Source: Lutraria lutraria
Lineage: Eukaryota > Mollusca > Bivalvia > Venerida > Mactridae
Direction of reading: 5' to 3'
DNA: 64,000 nt
Assembly: GCA_964023205.1 (NCBI GenBank)
Contig: OZ026851.1
Coordinates: 16,065,528-16,129,527, forward strand
The notes under the pieces are model-generated. The model did no database searches. It was not told where the DNA came from and was given only the letters and a program-made list of their open reading frames with translations. The position numbers and the translations under genes are program-made. Positions 10,888-23,250 of this stretch are shown piece after piece; the first letter of the stretch is position 1, and each line of letters opens with the position of its first letter.

Positions 10888-11060
10888 CATATGAAAAAGT
10901 CCAACCAAATCCTTGGACAAAGGCCACCCTTGGGGAAAAGACATATTGTGGCTTTTGTTGACAGGTGGTCTTAATCCGGAGGTCACTTTGTTTTTAATTA
11001 TCAACGACTTTTTAAAAGAATGGCCTTTATTTACAGGATAGCTTTAATTCGGAGGTGACC
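10888..11060 (-). mobile_element. CAGTCAAAC-type MITE, diverged copy
   Basis: Contains GGACAAAGGCCACCCTTGGG, AAGACATATTGTGGC, CGGAGGTCACTTTG and AGAATGGCCTTTATTTACAG, in the reverse order of the copy at 63657-63833. Confidence 0.65.
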
Positions 11061-11126
11061 GCAAACACATGTTTGAACCAAACTTGTGATACTGAATTAA
11101 ATTGCGTATTTCTGATTTTTACCATA

Positions 11127-11570
11127 GGCACTCGATTTCGTGATTTTTATACGTTTACAGACGTTATTTTTCAATTTCACCTATCAAACAACGCAAACCT
11201 ATCGAAAGAAAAATCTTCATTTTCCTCCTTATTGAGTGTATAAAATACTCCAAGGTAGTGAACTCGCCATCTTTTCGATTGACGGTAGTGACGGTCCGGG
11301 CTTTCCTTGTAAAAGCTGTCAAAACGTTTAAAGTTGGGGAACACACTACAACGGAAGCAAGGTTCCCGGAAAGCACGTGCAGATTAGAAGGAAAGCCGGG
11401 ACCCACGCTTATTTTCGTCACTCCCGTCAATCGAAAAGATGGCGAGAGTATATTATACACTCAATAAGGGAAAAAAATGAAGATTTTTCTTTCGACAGAT
11501 TTGCGTTGTTTGATGTGTGAAATTGAAAAATTACGTCTGTAAACGTATAAAAATCACGGAATCGAGTGCC
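11127..11570. mobile_element. 444-bp long-arm foldback element
   Basis: The ends GGCACTCGATTTCGTGATTT and its near reverse complement close an element whose arms pair for about 190 bp each, including GCCATCTTTTCGATTGACGG. TA flanks both sides (11125-11126 and 11571-11572). No transposase. Its right end cuts the LINE reverse-transcriptase frame immediately after the catalytic FADD motif, so it inserted into or beside the LINE. Confidence 0.85.
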
Positions 11571-11572
11571 TA

Positions 11573-14500
11573 TGCATATAACCATGTCATCAGCGAACAA
11601 TAAAATGATAATACATATTTCGTTTACAGTCAAACCCGATAAGTTACTTCGTTGTAAAAACAATTCTATATCGTCAATGAATAAGGCAAAAAAAAATGCT
11701 GGTGAATTTGTCTGGCCTTGGCTTAAGCCCACTGCAATTAGAAAAAGTCCGAATACTGATTACAAAATTTTATACTGGATTTTACAATATCATTCATGCT
11801 TCGAAACATTTTTAAAATCTTTCAATCTAGACTATGGCCCCGTTTCATCAAACATCTTACGCCACTTTTTAAGTAAGAAGTGTCTTATCTCCCTTCTTAG
11901 CGTTAAAATACGTTTCATCAATATTTTCTTAGCTACGAATTCTTAAGTTTGGGAAAGATTCTTATTTAACTTTACGATAGCTCATGGGCTTTCTTAAAGA
12001 TAAGAAAACGCGGCTTCTGCCTTTATTATTACGAGACAGCCTTTTATTTTAAGTATGTTGAGTGCGATGTAAGATAAATTTCTGCTTGTCATATCATTAC
12101 TCACAGTTAGGAGATTTTATAACAACAGAGGCTCAGTATAGCTGTAGAATATTTCATCCATAACTGAACATTAATGGTTAAGAACATCTTTCAGTCGTGC
12201 ATCATTTGTTTCAAATTCATACAAATGCATTTGATAAAGTTTACTGATATCATTTGCTTCACTGAATTCATGTTGTCAAGGATACAATTGCATGTTTACT
12301 GGTAGTTTTAAATAACTTATACCTGTATCATACTCAATTCAACAAACTGAATAAAATAATAAATAAATTATAATTGATGATATACTAAAGTCATAATGAA
12401 GTACTTGCATGCATGGGCTCTCAGCTGGAATTTTTTTTTATCACAATATGTGCATTAACAACAAGATGTAAACAAGGTAATAAAGATTTAAGATTATACA
12501 GTCGTCCTTGGATTTCATGCTCATATCAAACATTAATACAGCAAAACAGTGGCTGAATATATTTGCACCCAAATTCATGCAAAGCAATGTTTATCTATCT
12601 AAATGTTTATCACATCAAAATCACATTAGGCACTGGTATCTGTATTTACTAATGTCACCATAAATTGTTTTATGGAGTCCTCAAAAGAATCTGTGAATAC
12701 AAAGTACAACATTTCAATTCATAGCAAGTCATCATAGATAAACTCAGAAACTGATGCAGAATTATTTATGAAGAAGCAAAAACGACATAAATAACGAAAT
12801 ATATTAAATATTTTAAGGATATTTTATTCAAGAAATATTTCAAGAATTGGTTTCATATTTTACATGAAGGGATATAATAACAAAATACAGGTCAAGTTCG
12901 ATTTCACTTAAAATCCAAATATTTTCTCTCGGGAGGCGTTCGTGTCCTCCGTACACATTTCTAGTTTAAATTAAAACTAAAAATGGTGAACTTTCAGTTG
13001 TATTTGCAGGGATTAGAAGCACTGTCAAATGTTATTTTTTTGAATAATGCATTTTATTTCAAACACCGTGATTAACGATAATTAGACATGATATTAGCTT
13101 TCGACGTAGATGGCATTTTTGTATTGTTCACTTTTCAAATTAACGTAACGTGCGTATGTGCCTATCGCTGATGTAATAACTTGTTGACAATCTGATATTT
13201 TTAAAACTTATTTTAAGACCGTAAACATATTTTTATCTTCAAAAGAAACCTTTTTGGTATTTCTCTTTAACCGATCGTATGTGCGTTAAATAGCCATAAA
13301 ACAAATTTTCATGATAAAAATTGAAAAATAAAGCTAATAGGTATTAAAATGCATCTGAAGTTTTCGTATTTATTAACTGTTCTTCTCCGATTCTCACTGT
13401 GAAATCTTATTGCTCAAACGATACTAATTTGATCTGATCAGCATTAATCATAAAAGGTATGGTTAGGTTGTCCAACATACATATATGTGCGAATAAAGGA
13501 ATTTTATGTGCAAGTTTGAACGACTCAAAAACACATAATATCATGTTCACATTGTTTAAAAAACATATTTTCAGATAAGATATATCAAATAGTTTACATT
13601 TTCTGAAAGATGAGAGCTTCATCTTTAATTTGGTATATAATTTACAAAATTCGGCTGAGAAGTAAAATAAAACTCTTTATATAATATATGTATAGAATCA
13701 ATTGTATTTTTCTTATTTACATAGCTAGGGCCGGTGAATAGACTTACCCGTGCAGACTGTGTCGCGGTCTTTACACATTTAGATAAGAACAGTTGATAAA
13801 ACGGTTTAAGAATTTCGTAACTTTTGTCGTAAGTGTCTTCGTAGGAAAGAATCTTACGTAAGATAAGAATATATTGATGAAATGAGGCCCTTGTTTGTAT
13901 AGTTTAAACCACAGGGCATCACGGTTCACTGAATCAAAGGCCTTTTTAGGTCAACAAACGCACAGTATAAACGTTCTTTTGTCATTCAAGCATTGATCAA
14001 TCAAATTTTGTAAAACGAAAATCGCATCGACTGTACTGTGATTTTTTCGAAAACCGAATTGAGCATCTGATAAAACATTTTGATTATTGTACCAGTTTTC
14101 TACTCGCGCGTCTAGAATACTTGTAAATATTTTCCCAAGATTGCTTAATAAAGTAATGCCGCGGTAATAATTGACATCATTAAAATCACCTTTTTTGTGT
14201 AGTGGTATTATAAAGCATTGAGCCCATTTTCAGGGAAAACACCACAATTAAAAACAACATTAAATAAATCAGTCAAATGGCCGTCTAAAATATCAATAGC
14301 ATCAATGAAACATTCATTTAATAAATTATCCGCGGGACACGATGCTTTATTACGTTTCAAACGTTTTACAGCATTGCGTACTTCCGTTATCGTTATTTGT
14401 TTATTTAAATCAGTAGATATATCATCATTTAAATTGACGTTGATATCATTGTTCGCAAAAAATTCATCAACCTCAGTGATATTTGGTGTTTGAATCGATT

Positions 14501-15891
14501 CAAACATTGAAGAAAAATACTGTTTAAAATCATCGATAGATAAAGTAGTTCTACTATGATCATGCCCGCGAAATAACCGCCAAAAGTCTCGGGGACGTCC
14601 GCGTTTTAACTCAGCTAATTTTTTACACATGTTTTGTTTATGTATTCTTTTCTTATGATTTATCAACTTTTTATAATTAAATTTTGCATGATTTAGCTCG
14701 GCGTGATTTTCAGGGGTTTTATTATTACTAAACTCCTTTATAGCTGTTTGATAAATTGATCTTAATGTACTACATTCATGGTCAAACCAATCTTTATTAC
14801 TGTTGACATTAATAGGTCTATTGCCTTCCCTGTAGGTTTTCTTAAACAATGGATCCGCTACTTCACAAATAGAGTTAGTAAATTTTGTCACTAAGTCGTC
14901 AACGTATGTCGTGTCGCAATTAACTGTATTCAAACATAAATAATTAAGATCTGGTAGTTTAGCAATGATACCTCGTCTAAATGATTGTTTGAAATCAGCA
15001 TTCCATTTTACATAAAACTAGTATCAGATTCTACAAACTCCTTATGAAAACATTCGCAATGTATTGTAAAATGCAAAGGTCCGTGATCACTATAGATATT
15101 AAAATTCCCGACGGCGAAATCATGGATTATACAAAAATCTTTTTCTTGTGACAACAAATAATCAATTGTACTGCATGATTTATGGCTAAAATATGTGATT
15201 TCACCTGAGTTCAAATCATGTCCGAGACGACCATTCACAATTCTACATGTGGTGGCTTTACATAGATCTAATAACTGAGTACCTCGTGCATTGCATATTT
15301 TATCTTTTGAGGCCCGTTAAGTGGCTTGATCTGGACAATACAATTCGGGGTCAATATCTGGTACAAATGTGTCACATACAATGTAGTCTGGGTTTGTACC
15401 CATGCTAGCATTAAAATCACCAGCTAATAATACTCGACCTAATTGATCATATTTAAATATATCATTTTGCAATACATCAAATAAATTAATGTTATACAAC
15501 TTAGCAGCTGGACTGTCATCGGTCCATAGATATAGACCGCATAAATAAACATCACATGACATATGAAAAAAATATTAATCAAATTTCAACCAGATTATGC
15601 TATCATAATGATTCTTGACAATTTCAACACCAGGTTTTATATCAGATTTTACATACATTTGTATATCACTATTCCACCACTACTTCGTTTGGCATGTTTG
15701 TGTTTAAACTTTCTATAAAAATTGTAACATTCAAAATTGTGTAAATCAATTTGACTGTGCGTATTTGTCCACGATTCGCAAAGAAATATTATTTCATTGG
15801 AAATAAGATCATTAATGAATTGTTCATCATCCAACTTTTCTTTAGTTAATCCATTACAGTTCCATACTAATACTCTAACTCCATCCTCCAC
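11573..15891 (-). pseudogene. LINE ORF2 (endonuclease + reverse transcriptase), broken
   Basis: The endonuclease starts with VLVWNCNGL (15891-15649), continues after a frameshift with LLAGDFNAS (15562-15317) and, after another break, YSDHGPLHFTIH (15238-15008). A linker with basic residues and a KRNKAS..PADNLLNE block follows (14933-14208). Reverse-transcriptase pieces read NYYRGITLLSNLGKIF and FGFRKNHST up to about 13890. After the 2.05-kb insert the frame resumes with GLSQGQTNSP and LLFADDMVI, the catalytic Asp-Asp box (11732-11573). At least three frameshifts or stops plus the insertion make it inactive. A complete element of this kind would encode about 900-1000 residues here (family knowledge). 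Confidence 0.85.
11836..13889. mobile_element. 2.05-kb element inserted in the LINE
   Basis: Ends GGCCCCGTTTCATCAA (11836) and, reverse-complemented, GGCCTCATTTCATCAA (13889) form a terminal inverted repeat. Subterminal TTTCATCAATAT, ATTCTTA and TTACG words recur on both sides. It splits the LINE reverse transcriptase between WFKLYKQ and the following block. The AT-rich interior has no transposase, so it is non-autonomous. I could not identify a target duplication. Confidence 0.8.
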
Positions 15892-15897
15892 AAGATC

Positions 15898-16871
15898 CTA
15901 GCCATCTCTTACTGGTACACCATCAATAAATAGGGTATCGTACGAGATCCACGCCTTTTTGTTCTTCTTATGGGCTTCTTTCATACGTGGTATCAGCTTT
16001 TTACGTTTTTCAACAATCTCCGGCGGAAACTGTTCGTTGATGTAATAGGTTGATCCTTTAAGATTCTTTCTTTGTTTCCTAATATATTTGCGGTCCTTAT
16101 ATAACGTGAATTTACACACAATATTTCTCGTTATAGAACTTCCATGTTTAGGAGGACCGATTCTATGAGCTCTCTCAATACCAATATCATTTACAACACC
16201 GTTGTCTATTTTCAGCTCCTGCTCCATGAATTTACGCACTATATTCACGGTTTCGTCCGTTTTTTCATCTGGTCCTTCTGTTATGTTGGAAAATATAAGG
16301 TTATTTCGCATTGATTGCGATTTCATATGTATTAACGATTCTTTAATCTTCTCATTCTCTGTTGACAATTCTTTGAATTTGTCACGATCCGCATTATCTA
16401 CGAATTCTAAACTATCAACTCGTTCATCAAGTTTCATCACTTTATCATTCACTTTTGTATGAACACTGTGAATTTTTACCCACATTTTATTCATATCCTT
16501 ATCCATCTTATCAACTTTCTCCTCTAACTTATCTAAAGTCTTCAATTTTGTATTGACTTCGCTCAAATGACCTTCAGTTCTCACTAAATATTACATGACA
16601 TCCGCTATATTCGGATGATCTTGAGTACCTGATTGTTTGGAGCTGGAACCCATTTTATTATCTGGGCTTTCAGAACAATTTATAAACACTTCAGAGTTAT
16701 CAGAGGTATACAAAATAGAGTTACGTGTAGTTTCTTGTAAACATTTCACTTACACTTAATGTCTTCAGCACCCCTTGACGAACCTCCAATTTTGCAGTTT
16801 TTTGCTCTATTGTCACTATTGCTTCCACTACTTCTATTATTTCGCTTTTTAATACGTTTAGATGCATCCAT
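15898..16871 (-). pseudogene. LINE ORF1 (coiled coil, RNA-binding type), broken
   Basis: ATG at 16871 opens a basic, Ser/Asn-rich start (MDASKRIKKRNN). A frameshift near 16755 and a stop near 16588 separate it from an intact 228-residue stretch. That stretch has a heptad-like region (LDKLEEKVDKMDKDMNKM) followed by a domain with RNNLIFSNI, IERAHRIG and YINEQFPPEI, typical of L1-like ORF1 nucleic-acid-binding domains. It ends seven bases before ORF2 begins. Confidence 0.8.
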
Positions 16872-17022
16872 TATAAACATACATGTTTATATCCATATCA
16901 TTTACAACAATTATTGTAATAATCCAATCACCATACACAGTTTTATTCCATTTTTTTTTCAACATTTTCGACGAGCGCTAAAAAAACGCGACCGATCGCC
17001 ATTATATCACGTGACATGGTAA

Positions 17023-17406
17023 TTAAGGAATGGTACCCACAAAGTAGGCATTCCCAACAGGGCTCAAAGGGTCATGTCACATAAAAAAATACATATAACA
17101 AATAATATGAAATATTTTTTATAATTTTTTTTTATGATATTTTTTTTTGTAGGATATTTTTATGATAACTTACGCTGAGCCCGTGCAGCACGTGCAGAAT
17201 ATCTGTGTAGGAACCAAATATGAGTAACGAGCCAATTGGACGTTGAAACATAATTTTACCTGTACATGTATATTACATACTATATCTTAAATTAAGGCTG
17301 TTTCGTTAAAATTTTAGATCGAAATTTTGAAACGAGTAAAATATTCACATTTTATTCAGGGAATAAAGAAACTTTTGCTTAATGTATGATAAAGGCCAAG
17401 AAAAAA
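17023..17406. other. unassigned AT-rich DNA
   Basis: Poly-T-rich stretch and plain AT-rich sequence upstream of the LINE; nothing recognised. Confidence 0.4.
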
Positions 17407-17649
17407 ATGTTTGCCCTAACGCGATCGATCCATAAAAAGAATCTTCAGCTTTTAGGTTTAGATTTTTTTTTTTGAAACAATATGCTATCTGCGTCTAACT
17501 AACACCAACTAAATTGTGTTAAATGAAAATTAAATGTTTTCAAACGTGTGTTTTTGATTCAGTCTTGGTTCAACAAGAAAAAATATATGTATAAAAAATC
17601 CGCACCTGTCTACCAAGAATTTCAAACTTGGGTAGCGTAGGACAAACAT
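17407..17649. mobile_element. MITE with ATGTTTGCCCTAACGCGA end
   Basis: Left end ATGTTTGCCCTAACGCGATC; the right end, reverse-complemented, reads ATGTTTGTCCTACGCTAC. A second member with the same termini lies at 25247-25520. No open frame. Confidence 0.65.
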
Positions 17650-18349
17650 AAAAAATATCATTTTTTAGGCCTCAGTAACAATGTTATAAAACAATGTTGA
17701 ATCTTTTTCTTCCAGAACGTGTTAAAGTGTTGATTACGATGAGCTAAGAGGAATAATTCTCAGTGGTTGAAATTTACAGTGGTACATGAAGGTGTAAGTT
17801 AAGATAACTACAAATGTATATGACCTTTTCAATCAAAAGTATATTTTGGAGCCAATAGCGTGTCTGATAAAATCATCTCTGTTTTTGTATTGGAGACATT
17901 TTAATGTAACATTCACCCCTTAATGAACCGATATAGTGTTTAATCAATATTTGTAACTTTTCAACAATTTTTCAGTTATATGCTGCGGTCGAATCATCTA
18001 ACCATGAGTTCTCCTGGACTCCAACTAACCCTTCCACAACCAACCGGCAACTTCTCCACATGTAGAGGAAAACCAACATTTTTGTCAAATTTTCATGGAA
18101 GTGTATGACCTGCAGTGACCAGGATTTGTGTAATAGTTACCATGACAACTATTTGCGTAGCATCTAATTTATATTTTGATCAGGTTAAAGGTTTTGAAGA
18201 CAATGGAGCTAGAAATTGTACAATTGGTGCATTATTGTGTGGCGTGACATTTCCAGGAAGACAGGACAGTATGAATTGTGTATAGCTGTAAACTAAATCA
18301 GTGTATACATTCAAACTTGTGTAAGCAACCATAGAAAAAACCCAAATTG

Positions 18350-18480
18350 AGAAAAAAAACGTTCATTTAGAAATCGTCATTCATTATCAAGAACAACATA
18401 ACCTTTTTATAAAGGTCAAATGCCAATAAATGCCATAGTTTGTCTTTCCCAAGGGTGGCCTTTGTTCACATGTTTGACTG
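18350..18480 (+). mobile_element. CAGTCAAAC-type MITE, right part
   Basis: Carries AATCGTCATTCATTATC, AATAAATGCCATAGTTTGTC and TTCCCAAGGGTGGCC, and ends in CACATGTTTGACTG followed by TA. The 23-bp minisatellite starts directly at this end. Confidence 0.7.
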
Positions 18481-19003
18481 TACTTGTGAACTATATCTGT
18501 GTATACTTGTGAACTAAATCTGTGTATACTTGTGAACTAAATCTGTGTATACTTGTGAACTAAATCTGTGTATACTTGTGATCTAAATCTGTGTATACTC
18601 GTGAACTAAATCTGTGTATACTTGTGAACTAAATCTGTGTATACTTGTGAACTAAATCTGTGTATACTTGTGAACTAAATCTGTGTATACTCGTGAACTA
18701 AATCTGTGTATAATCGTGAACTAAATCTGTGTATATTTGTGAACTAAATCTGTGTATACTTGTGAACTAAATCTGTGTATACTTGTGAACTAAATCTGTG
18801 TATACTTGTGAACTATATCTGTGTATACTCGTGAACTAAATCTGTGTATACTCGTGAGCTAAATCTGTGTATACTCGTGAACTAAATCTGTGTATACTTG
18901 TGTACTAAATCTGTGTATACTCGTGAACTAAATCTGTGTATACTTGTGAACTAAATCTGTGTATACTTGTGAACTAAATATGTGTATACTTGTGAACTAA
19001 ATT
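18478..19003. repeat. 23-bp minisatellite (~23 copies)
   Basis: Unit ATCTGTGTATACTTGTGAACTAA (23 bp), about 23 copies, with C/T variation in ACT(T/C)GTG and occasional ATATCT. It abuts the right end of the MITE at 18350-18480. A single degenerate unit recurs at about 19445. Confidence 0.95.
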
Positions 19004-19193
19004 TAGTGTAATTTATTGTACTGGTCATGAGTACACACAAGTGTTAATGACACACTACATGTAAAGACAACAAGTCGTTTTAGAGGACGCGAAGAACCAG
19101 TACAGAAAGAAGATTAGGATATTTATGTGTGTAATTAAATTTAACGCTCGAATATTTGTAATACAATGTATATATTTTTGAAAACGGAAAGAT

Positions 19194-19362
19194 ATTCAGC
19201 TTTCCATAGCCGTCATTCGATCGATGCGCATGAATTTTGATGTGGACAAAGTACAACGTTTTTCTTCATCCGCAATACAATTGTTAAAACTAGTTCCCGT
19301 CCCATGTTGCAGTGCAAGTCTAAGTAAGTTCAGTTTCCATGAGTAATTTCAGTACTTTGATT
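19194..19362 (-). repeat. dispersed ~170-bp repeat, copy D
   Basis: Reverse-orientation, well-preserved member of the family at 649-814, from TTCAGCTTTCCATAGCCGTC to AGTACTTTGATT. Confidence 0.85.
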
Positions 19363-19804
19363 GTTTCAACAGCTTAAAATGAAACAAAACAATTCATTTG
19401 TGAACTTAAAAATACAAGATAACTGTTATATTATATAATTCTACCTGTGAACTAAATGTGTGTACAATTTAGTGTAATTCAATGTTAAACTGGTCTTGAG
19501 TATTCACAAGAATACCAAACGCTGAGAAACATATTGGAGGAGGATGAAACACTATCAAGGAAGAAGATTAGTACATTCACAGTGACATGATAATATAAGG
19601 TAACTACTAAATTGGATATAAATCTGATCACGATATTCTCCTCTCTGGACTTACAAGTATGTTTCATTTTCTGATGGGTCAACTAAACTATGAGTACAAA
19701 ACTATTCTAACATAAATTGCAGTTACCTAAACAAATGTTAATTCACTATGATACATTTTGATGGCAATTGTTTGTGTCTCTAAATTACCCAAGTAAATGC
19801 TTGT

Positions 19805-19975
19805 GGTATTCGGTGCCGTAGCAGGAGCCGGGACGATATGGTGGTCTTGCCCCCCCCCCCCCCCCCCCTCGCACACACAAATGATTTCGGCTGTATTGGT
19901 AATCAAAAGGGGCTGTATTGTCCTCCTTTTTTCAACCCCCCCCCCCCCTAATCCAATCCGGAGTTGTTTCCTATG
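19805..19975 (+). repeat. dispersed repeat with poly-C tracts
   Basis: Related to 10640-10770. Contains C-runs at about 19851-19868 and 19936-19948. The 61-codon open frame across it is an artefact of the C-runs. Confidence 0.55.
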
Positions 19976-20368
19976 GGACTAAGTACTATTTATACATCAT
20001 TATTGTATAACATGATATCTTCTATTGTGTTTATTGGTGTGATTGGTTTTAGAATAAAAGAGCAGTTACATTGAATGACGAATGATCTTCTGAATTAGAT
20101 ATTGAGATTGTATACCAAACGAAACAGTAATAAAGATAATAATTGAGGTTAGACCACAGTTGACTCCAGCTGACCAATCACAGGACAAAAAAAGTGTTTT
20201 CTAAAACACGTAGATCACAGTTAGCCGTTGTATTACCTGTGGTCTAAGTCACTGCATACTTTTATTTTTAACTTGAAAAAATGTCTTATTAATGTGATTG
20301 CAAAGGTTTTGGTTTCGTTGCTATAGTAACAATTTTTAAGTCAGAACAATTTGAAACACGTTTTTTAC

Positions 20369-20547
20369 GGTATATCCAATATGTTATTATATAAATATCA
20401 CATCCCACATAGGGTGATAGAACGTAATGTTCACCCGAGACAAGTAATGTCGACCGAGGCGTTAGCCGAGGTTGACATTACTTTGTCAAGGGTGAACATT
20501 ACGTTCTATCACCCTATGTGGGATGTGATATTTATTTTATTATACCG
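20369..20547. mobile_element. palindromic MITE (179 bp)
   Basis: Arms such as ATATCACATCCCACATAGGG and its exact complement on the right continue through GTGATAGAACGTAATGTTCACC to a centre around CCGAGGCGTTAGCCGAGG near 20458. The layout is like that of the palindrome at 3263-3420, although the sequence differs. Confidence 0.85.
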
Positions 20548-20667
20548 AACAAAAAAAAAATTAAGAAAGACACTAAATGCAACAAACATTGTAACAAATA
20601 TAACGAAACTATAATAGAAATTGAAACGAACCTTCTTTCTGACACCATAGTTACTTTTGCTGTCAAA

Positions 20668-20737
20668 ATGTCTACTGCAAAACCGGATGTCAAACTACAA
20701 GTATATTCTATTAAAGTGCCTAAAGTGTCTAGACAAG
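20668..20737 (+). CDS. possible first coding exon, unknown gene
   Basis: ATG with a purine-rich context opens 23 codons (STAKPDVKLQVYSIKVPK) and then meets a CAAG/GTTAGT donor-like site. Amino-acid composition looks protein-like, but no downstream exon was found between the flanking palindromes. It may equally be noncoding. Confidence 0.2.
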
Positions 20738-20805
20738 GTTAGTATTCGATACGACAGAGATGGATTAAAATTCGACACCCGGTAAAATCGCGTGAGCGCG
20801 TGAGC

Positions 20806-21060
20806 GCGTGAGGGCAGTTTCGTTATGGCAAGCGGGCCGAAATGTAATGTCAGAGGGTAACATCACGGATTGTCACCCTCTGACGTCACATAAGACTATA
20901 GAGTAAATAAGTCACGTGAGGTATAATAAATTATTATACCTCACGTGTTTTATCTACTATAAAAAGTCTTATGTGACGTCAGAGGATGACAATCCGTTAT
21001 GTAAACCCTATGACATCCCATATCGGTCCGCCTGCCAAACGAAACTGCCCTCAATTACTG
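20806..21060. mobile_element. ~254-bp palindromic element
   Basis: Symmetric about AATAAATTATT near 20933. Inner arms with GACGTCACATAAGACT, CACGTGAGGTATAATA and CGGATTGTCA pair closely; outer arms with GAGGGCAGTTTCGTT pair less well. No open frame. Confidence 0.85.
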
Positions 21061-21811
21061 GGTGCCGGGATTTATTAAACTTGTTCCGTATTGATTACTT
21101 CCCTTGTCTACACGCTTTATCAACTCGTTGACATCCGATTTAGCATTTTATGCCGGAAGAACTTATTTCAAGGTATGATGTTTTGCTGAAGATCTGCTGT
21201 TTTTTGGGGTTTTAGGGTCTGAAGATCTTGTTTTGAGGTATTTAACGTCTGAAGATCTTGTTGTTGTTTTTTTGAGTCTGTTCAAAGATCTTGTTTTGAT
21301 CTTGTTTTGTGGTATTATATGTCTGAAGTTCTTGTTTTATACAGACTTTGACTGGCTTACCCTCACTAAGTTCTCCAGCGCCTATATTCAGAATTGTGTG
21401 ATTATACCATTTTTACAGAGTTACGACCCTTTGTTTATTTTGCATTTTTTGTTATTAAAGAATTACTCTTTCTGTTCGCAATTCCTCCTACATTTCTCAA
21501 GGGATAATTAATAAGCACCAGTCTAAAACCAACAAAATCTTTCTTCCACTTTTTTGTTGATAACAGTTACTGATTTATTAATTGATAGTTTTGGGGATCT
21601 AAAGTTGTCAGCTGTTACGAGTAAATGTCTGAATTTTTACCGTTATCAAGATTTTGAGTTTATTAACTGTTATTTAGCTAACCAATGTCAATGAAACGGG
21701 TACCAGAGCATTAAGCAAACAAAAATAAAACATCGATTGTTGTAGTGTGTGGATTAGACTGAAAATTTTGTTATCAGTGTTGAAAGGTGTGAATTATTCT
21801 AAACTGACCTT

Positions 21812-22157
21812 AGGCCGGTTCGATTGGTCAAACGGAAGAGCTTCCGGAAGAGGCAGAGCTCTTCCAAACTGTTCGATTGGTTGTCTTCTAATTTTAGAAG
21901 CTCTTCTATCTATTCCGCCCGATGGTTAGAAGAGGTGGAAGAGATATTAGTCACATGACAAAACAGCATTGTTTACAATGTCAGAGTGCGCATTAGTTTA
22001 TCCAAATGGTTAAAAAAATATTAGTTTGGCGGTTAGTTCTAGTTATACCTAATATTTCGATGCAGACATTTCGGGTGCGATTGCGTTCGATTGGGTTTCT
22101 CTTCTAAGCTATTCTAGCTGGCGTATTCTCTTCTATCGAGTCCAATCTAACCAGCCT
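21812..22157. mobile_element. 346-bp inverted-repeat element rich in GAAGAG
   Basis: Ends AGGCCGGTTCGATTGG and, reverse-complemented, AGGCTGGTTAGATTGG. The interior repeats CTCTTCT/AGAAGAG words on both sides. No coding capacity. Confidence 0.7.
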
Positions 22158-22359
22158 CTTGTCTATCGTTCTTGTTAATGTTACAATCCTTGCTTCTTTG
22201 TCTTGTCCTGTATTCCTGTATAACCGATAATGGATGAGTGTTATATTAATGTAACCTTGCTTTAACTGTCTGTTTAATTATGTGTATGCCTCTTTGTATA
22301 TAACATGTCTTGTTAAACATATAATTCATGATGCTTCTGCAAAACTAGTAAAACTTAGT

Positions 22360-22705
22360 AATCCGCCTGATAGTTGGTCGTGGGTCCGAGCCCAGCTACC
22401 GACCATGTCTCTTTATGGGAGAAAGTAGGCCTTTGCTTACGGAGGATAGGAGTCTAATACTGGTTATTCCCAAGAACGGTGGTGAGGTGAAATGTTCGCC
22501 TCATATGGCTCTGGCTGTTGCTAAGGGGCGTAAAACTAAATGAACAAACAAAAGAGACATCAGTGTACAGGCTACTCGTTTAGCAGGATAACTAGTTGAA
22601 CAGCTATTCTGGTTCTTCCCAGGAACGATAGTTAGATGAAATGTCCACCTCATATGACTCTGACTTTTGAAAAGGGGCATAAAACTCAAACAAACAAACA
22701 TATGG
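22360..22705 (+). mobile_element. SINE-like element plus partial second copy
   Basis: A tRNA-like word GTGGGTCCGAGCCCAGCTACC is followed by a body with CTAATACTGGTTATTCCCA and a tail GGGGCGTAAAACTAAATGAA with CAAACAAA. A second body and tail (GGTTCTTCCCAGGAACGAT, GGGGCATAAAACTCAAACAA) follow at about 22610-22700. The repeated tail with CAAACAAACA is typical of SINEs that borrow a LINE 3' end. Confidence 0.6.
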
Positions 22706-23131
22706 TAATCCGCCTTTCTTTGTAACGCCACTCATAACTCAAAAATACATAAAGCGAGAAGTTGAGTTTTTTATCATTTATTTGAATTTAGTGTCATCGT
22801 TTACATTTACATCCAAAAAAAAAACGTGATGACTTGTATAATTGTATGTTCGTAAATACATAAATCAATAATAAATTTAAAACTTCATTCAAAACACTTA
22901 CAAATGTAGTTCCTTATATCTTATTGTAAACTACGTTTTTTTTTACATTTTTAGAAATCTTCGTTCTAATTTTGTATTGTTCTTAGTTTGTTGGCAAAAC
23001 AATTGTCGAAAATCTCAAACTCGTATCAGTCTGTCTGTCCGTTCTCCCGTTTGAAGAAACTTATTTTGATTGTCCATTTTTTTGTATAAAGCATTTCGCC
23101 TGTAACTAATGTTATGAATGCTTCAGAGTAA

Positions 23132-23250
23132 TCTGGTCCCCGGTGTTTCTGCACAGAGACTTCGGCACTCTAACATGAAACGGAAACCAGTTTGTCTTAT
23201 TTGTCAGTAAAATGGTCCCCGGTGTTTCTGCACAGTGGAAAGGAAACCAG
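23132..23250. repeat. short direct duplication
   Basis: TGGTCCCCGGTGTTTCTGCA and the downstream GGAAACCAGTTT occur twice, about 80 bp apart. Confidence 0.8.

Larger units (their letters stand above)
11573..17022 (-). mobile_element. degenerate non-LTR retrotransposon (LINE)
   Basis: Minus-strand element with ORF1, an apurinic-type endonuclease and reverse transcriptase, all damaged. ORF1 is at 16871-15898; ORF2 starts at 15891 and runs with several frameshifts to 13890, is interrupted by a 2.05-kb insertion (11836-13889), and resumes at 11835-11573. The 5' end near 17022 is estimated from the sequence just before ORF1. The 3' part after the FADD motif is missing or unrecognisable beyond the 444-bp foldback. 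Motif order is that of L1/CR1/Jockey-like elements; I do not assign a clade. Confidence 0.85.

Noticed and set aside
18478..19003. CRISPR-like array
   Set aside because: Units are contiguous without unique spacers and the DNA is eukaryotic; it is a plain minisatellite. The same holds for the 17-, 40- and 77-bp arrays.
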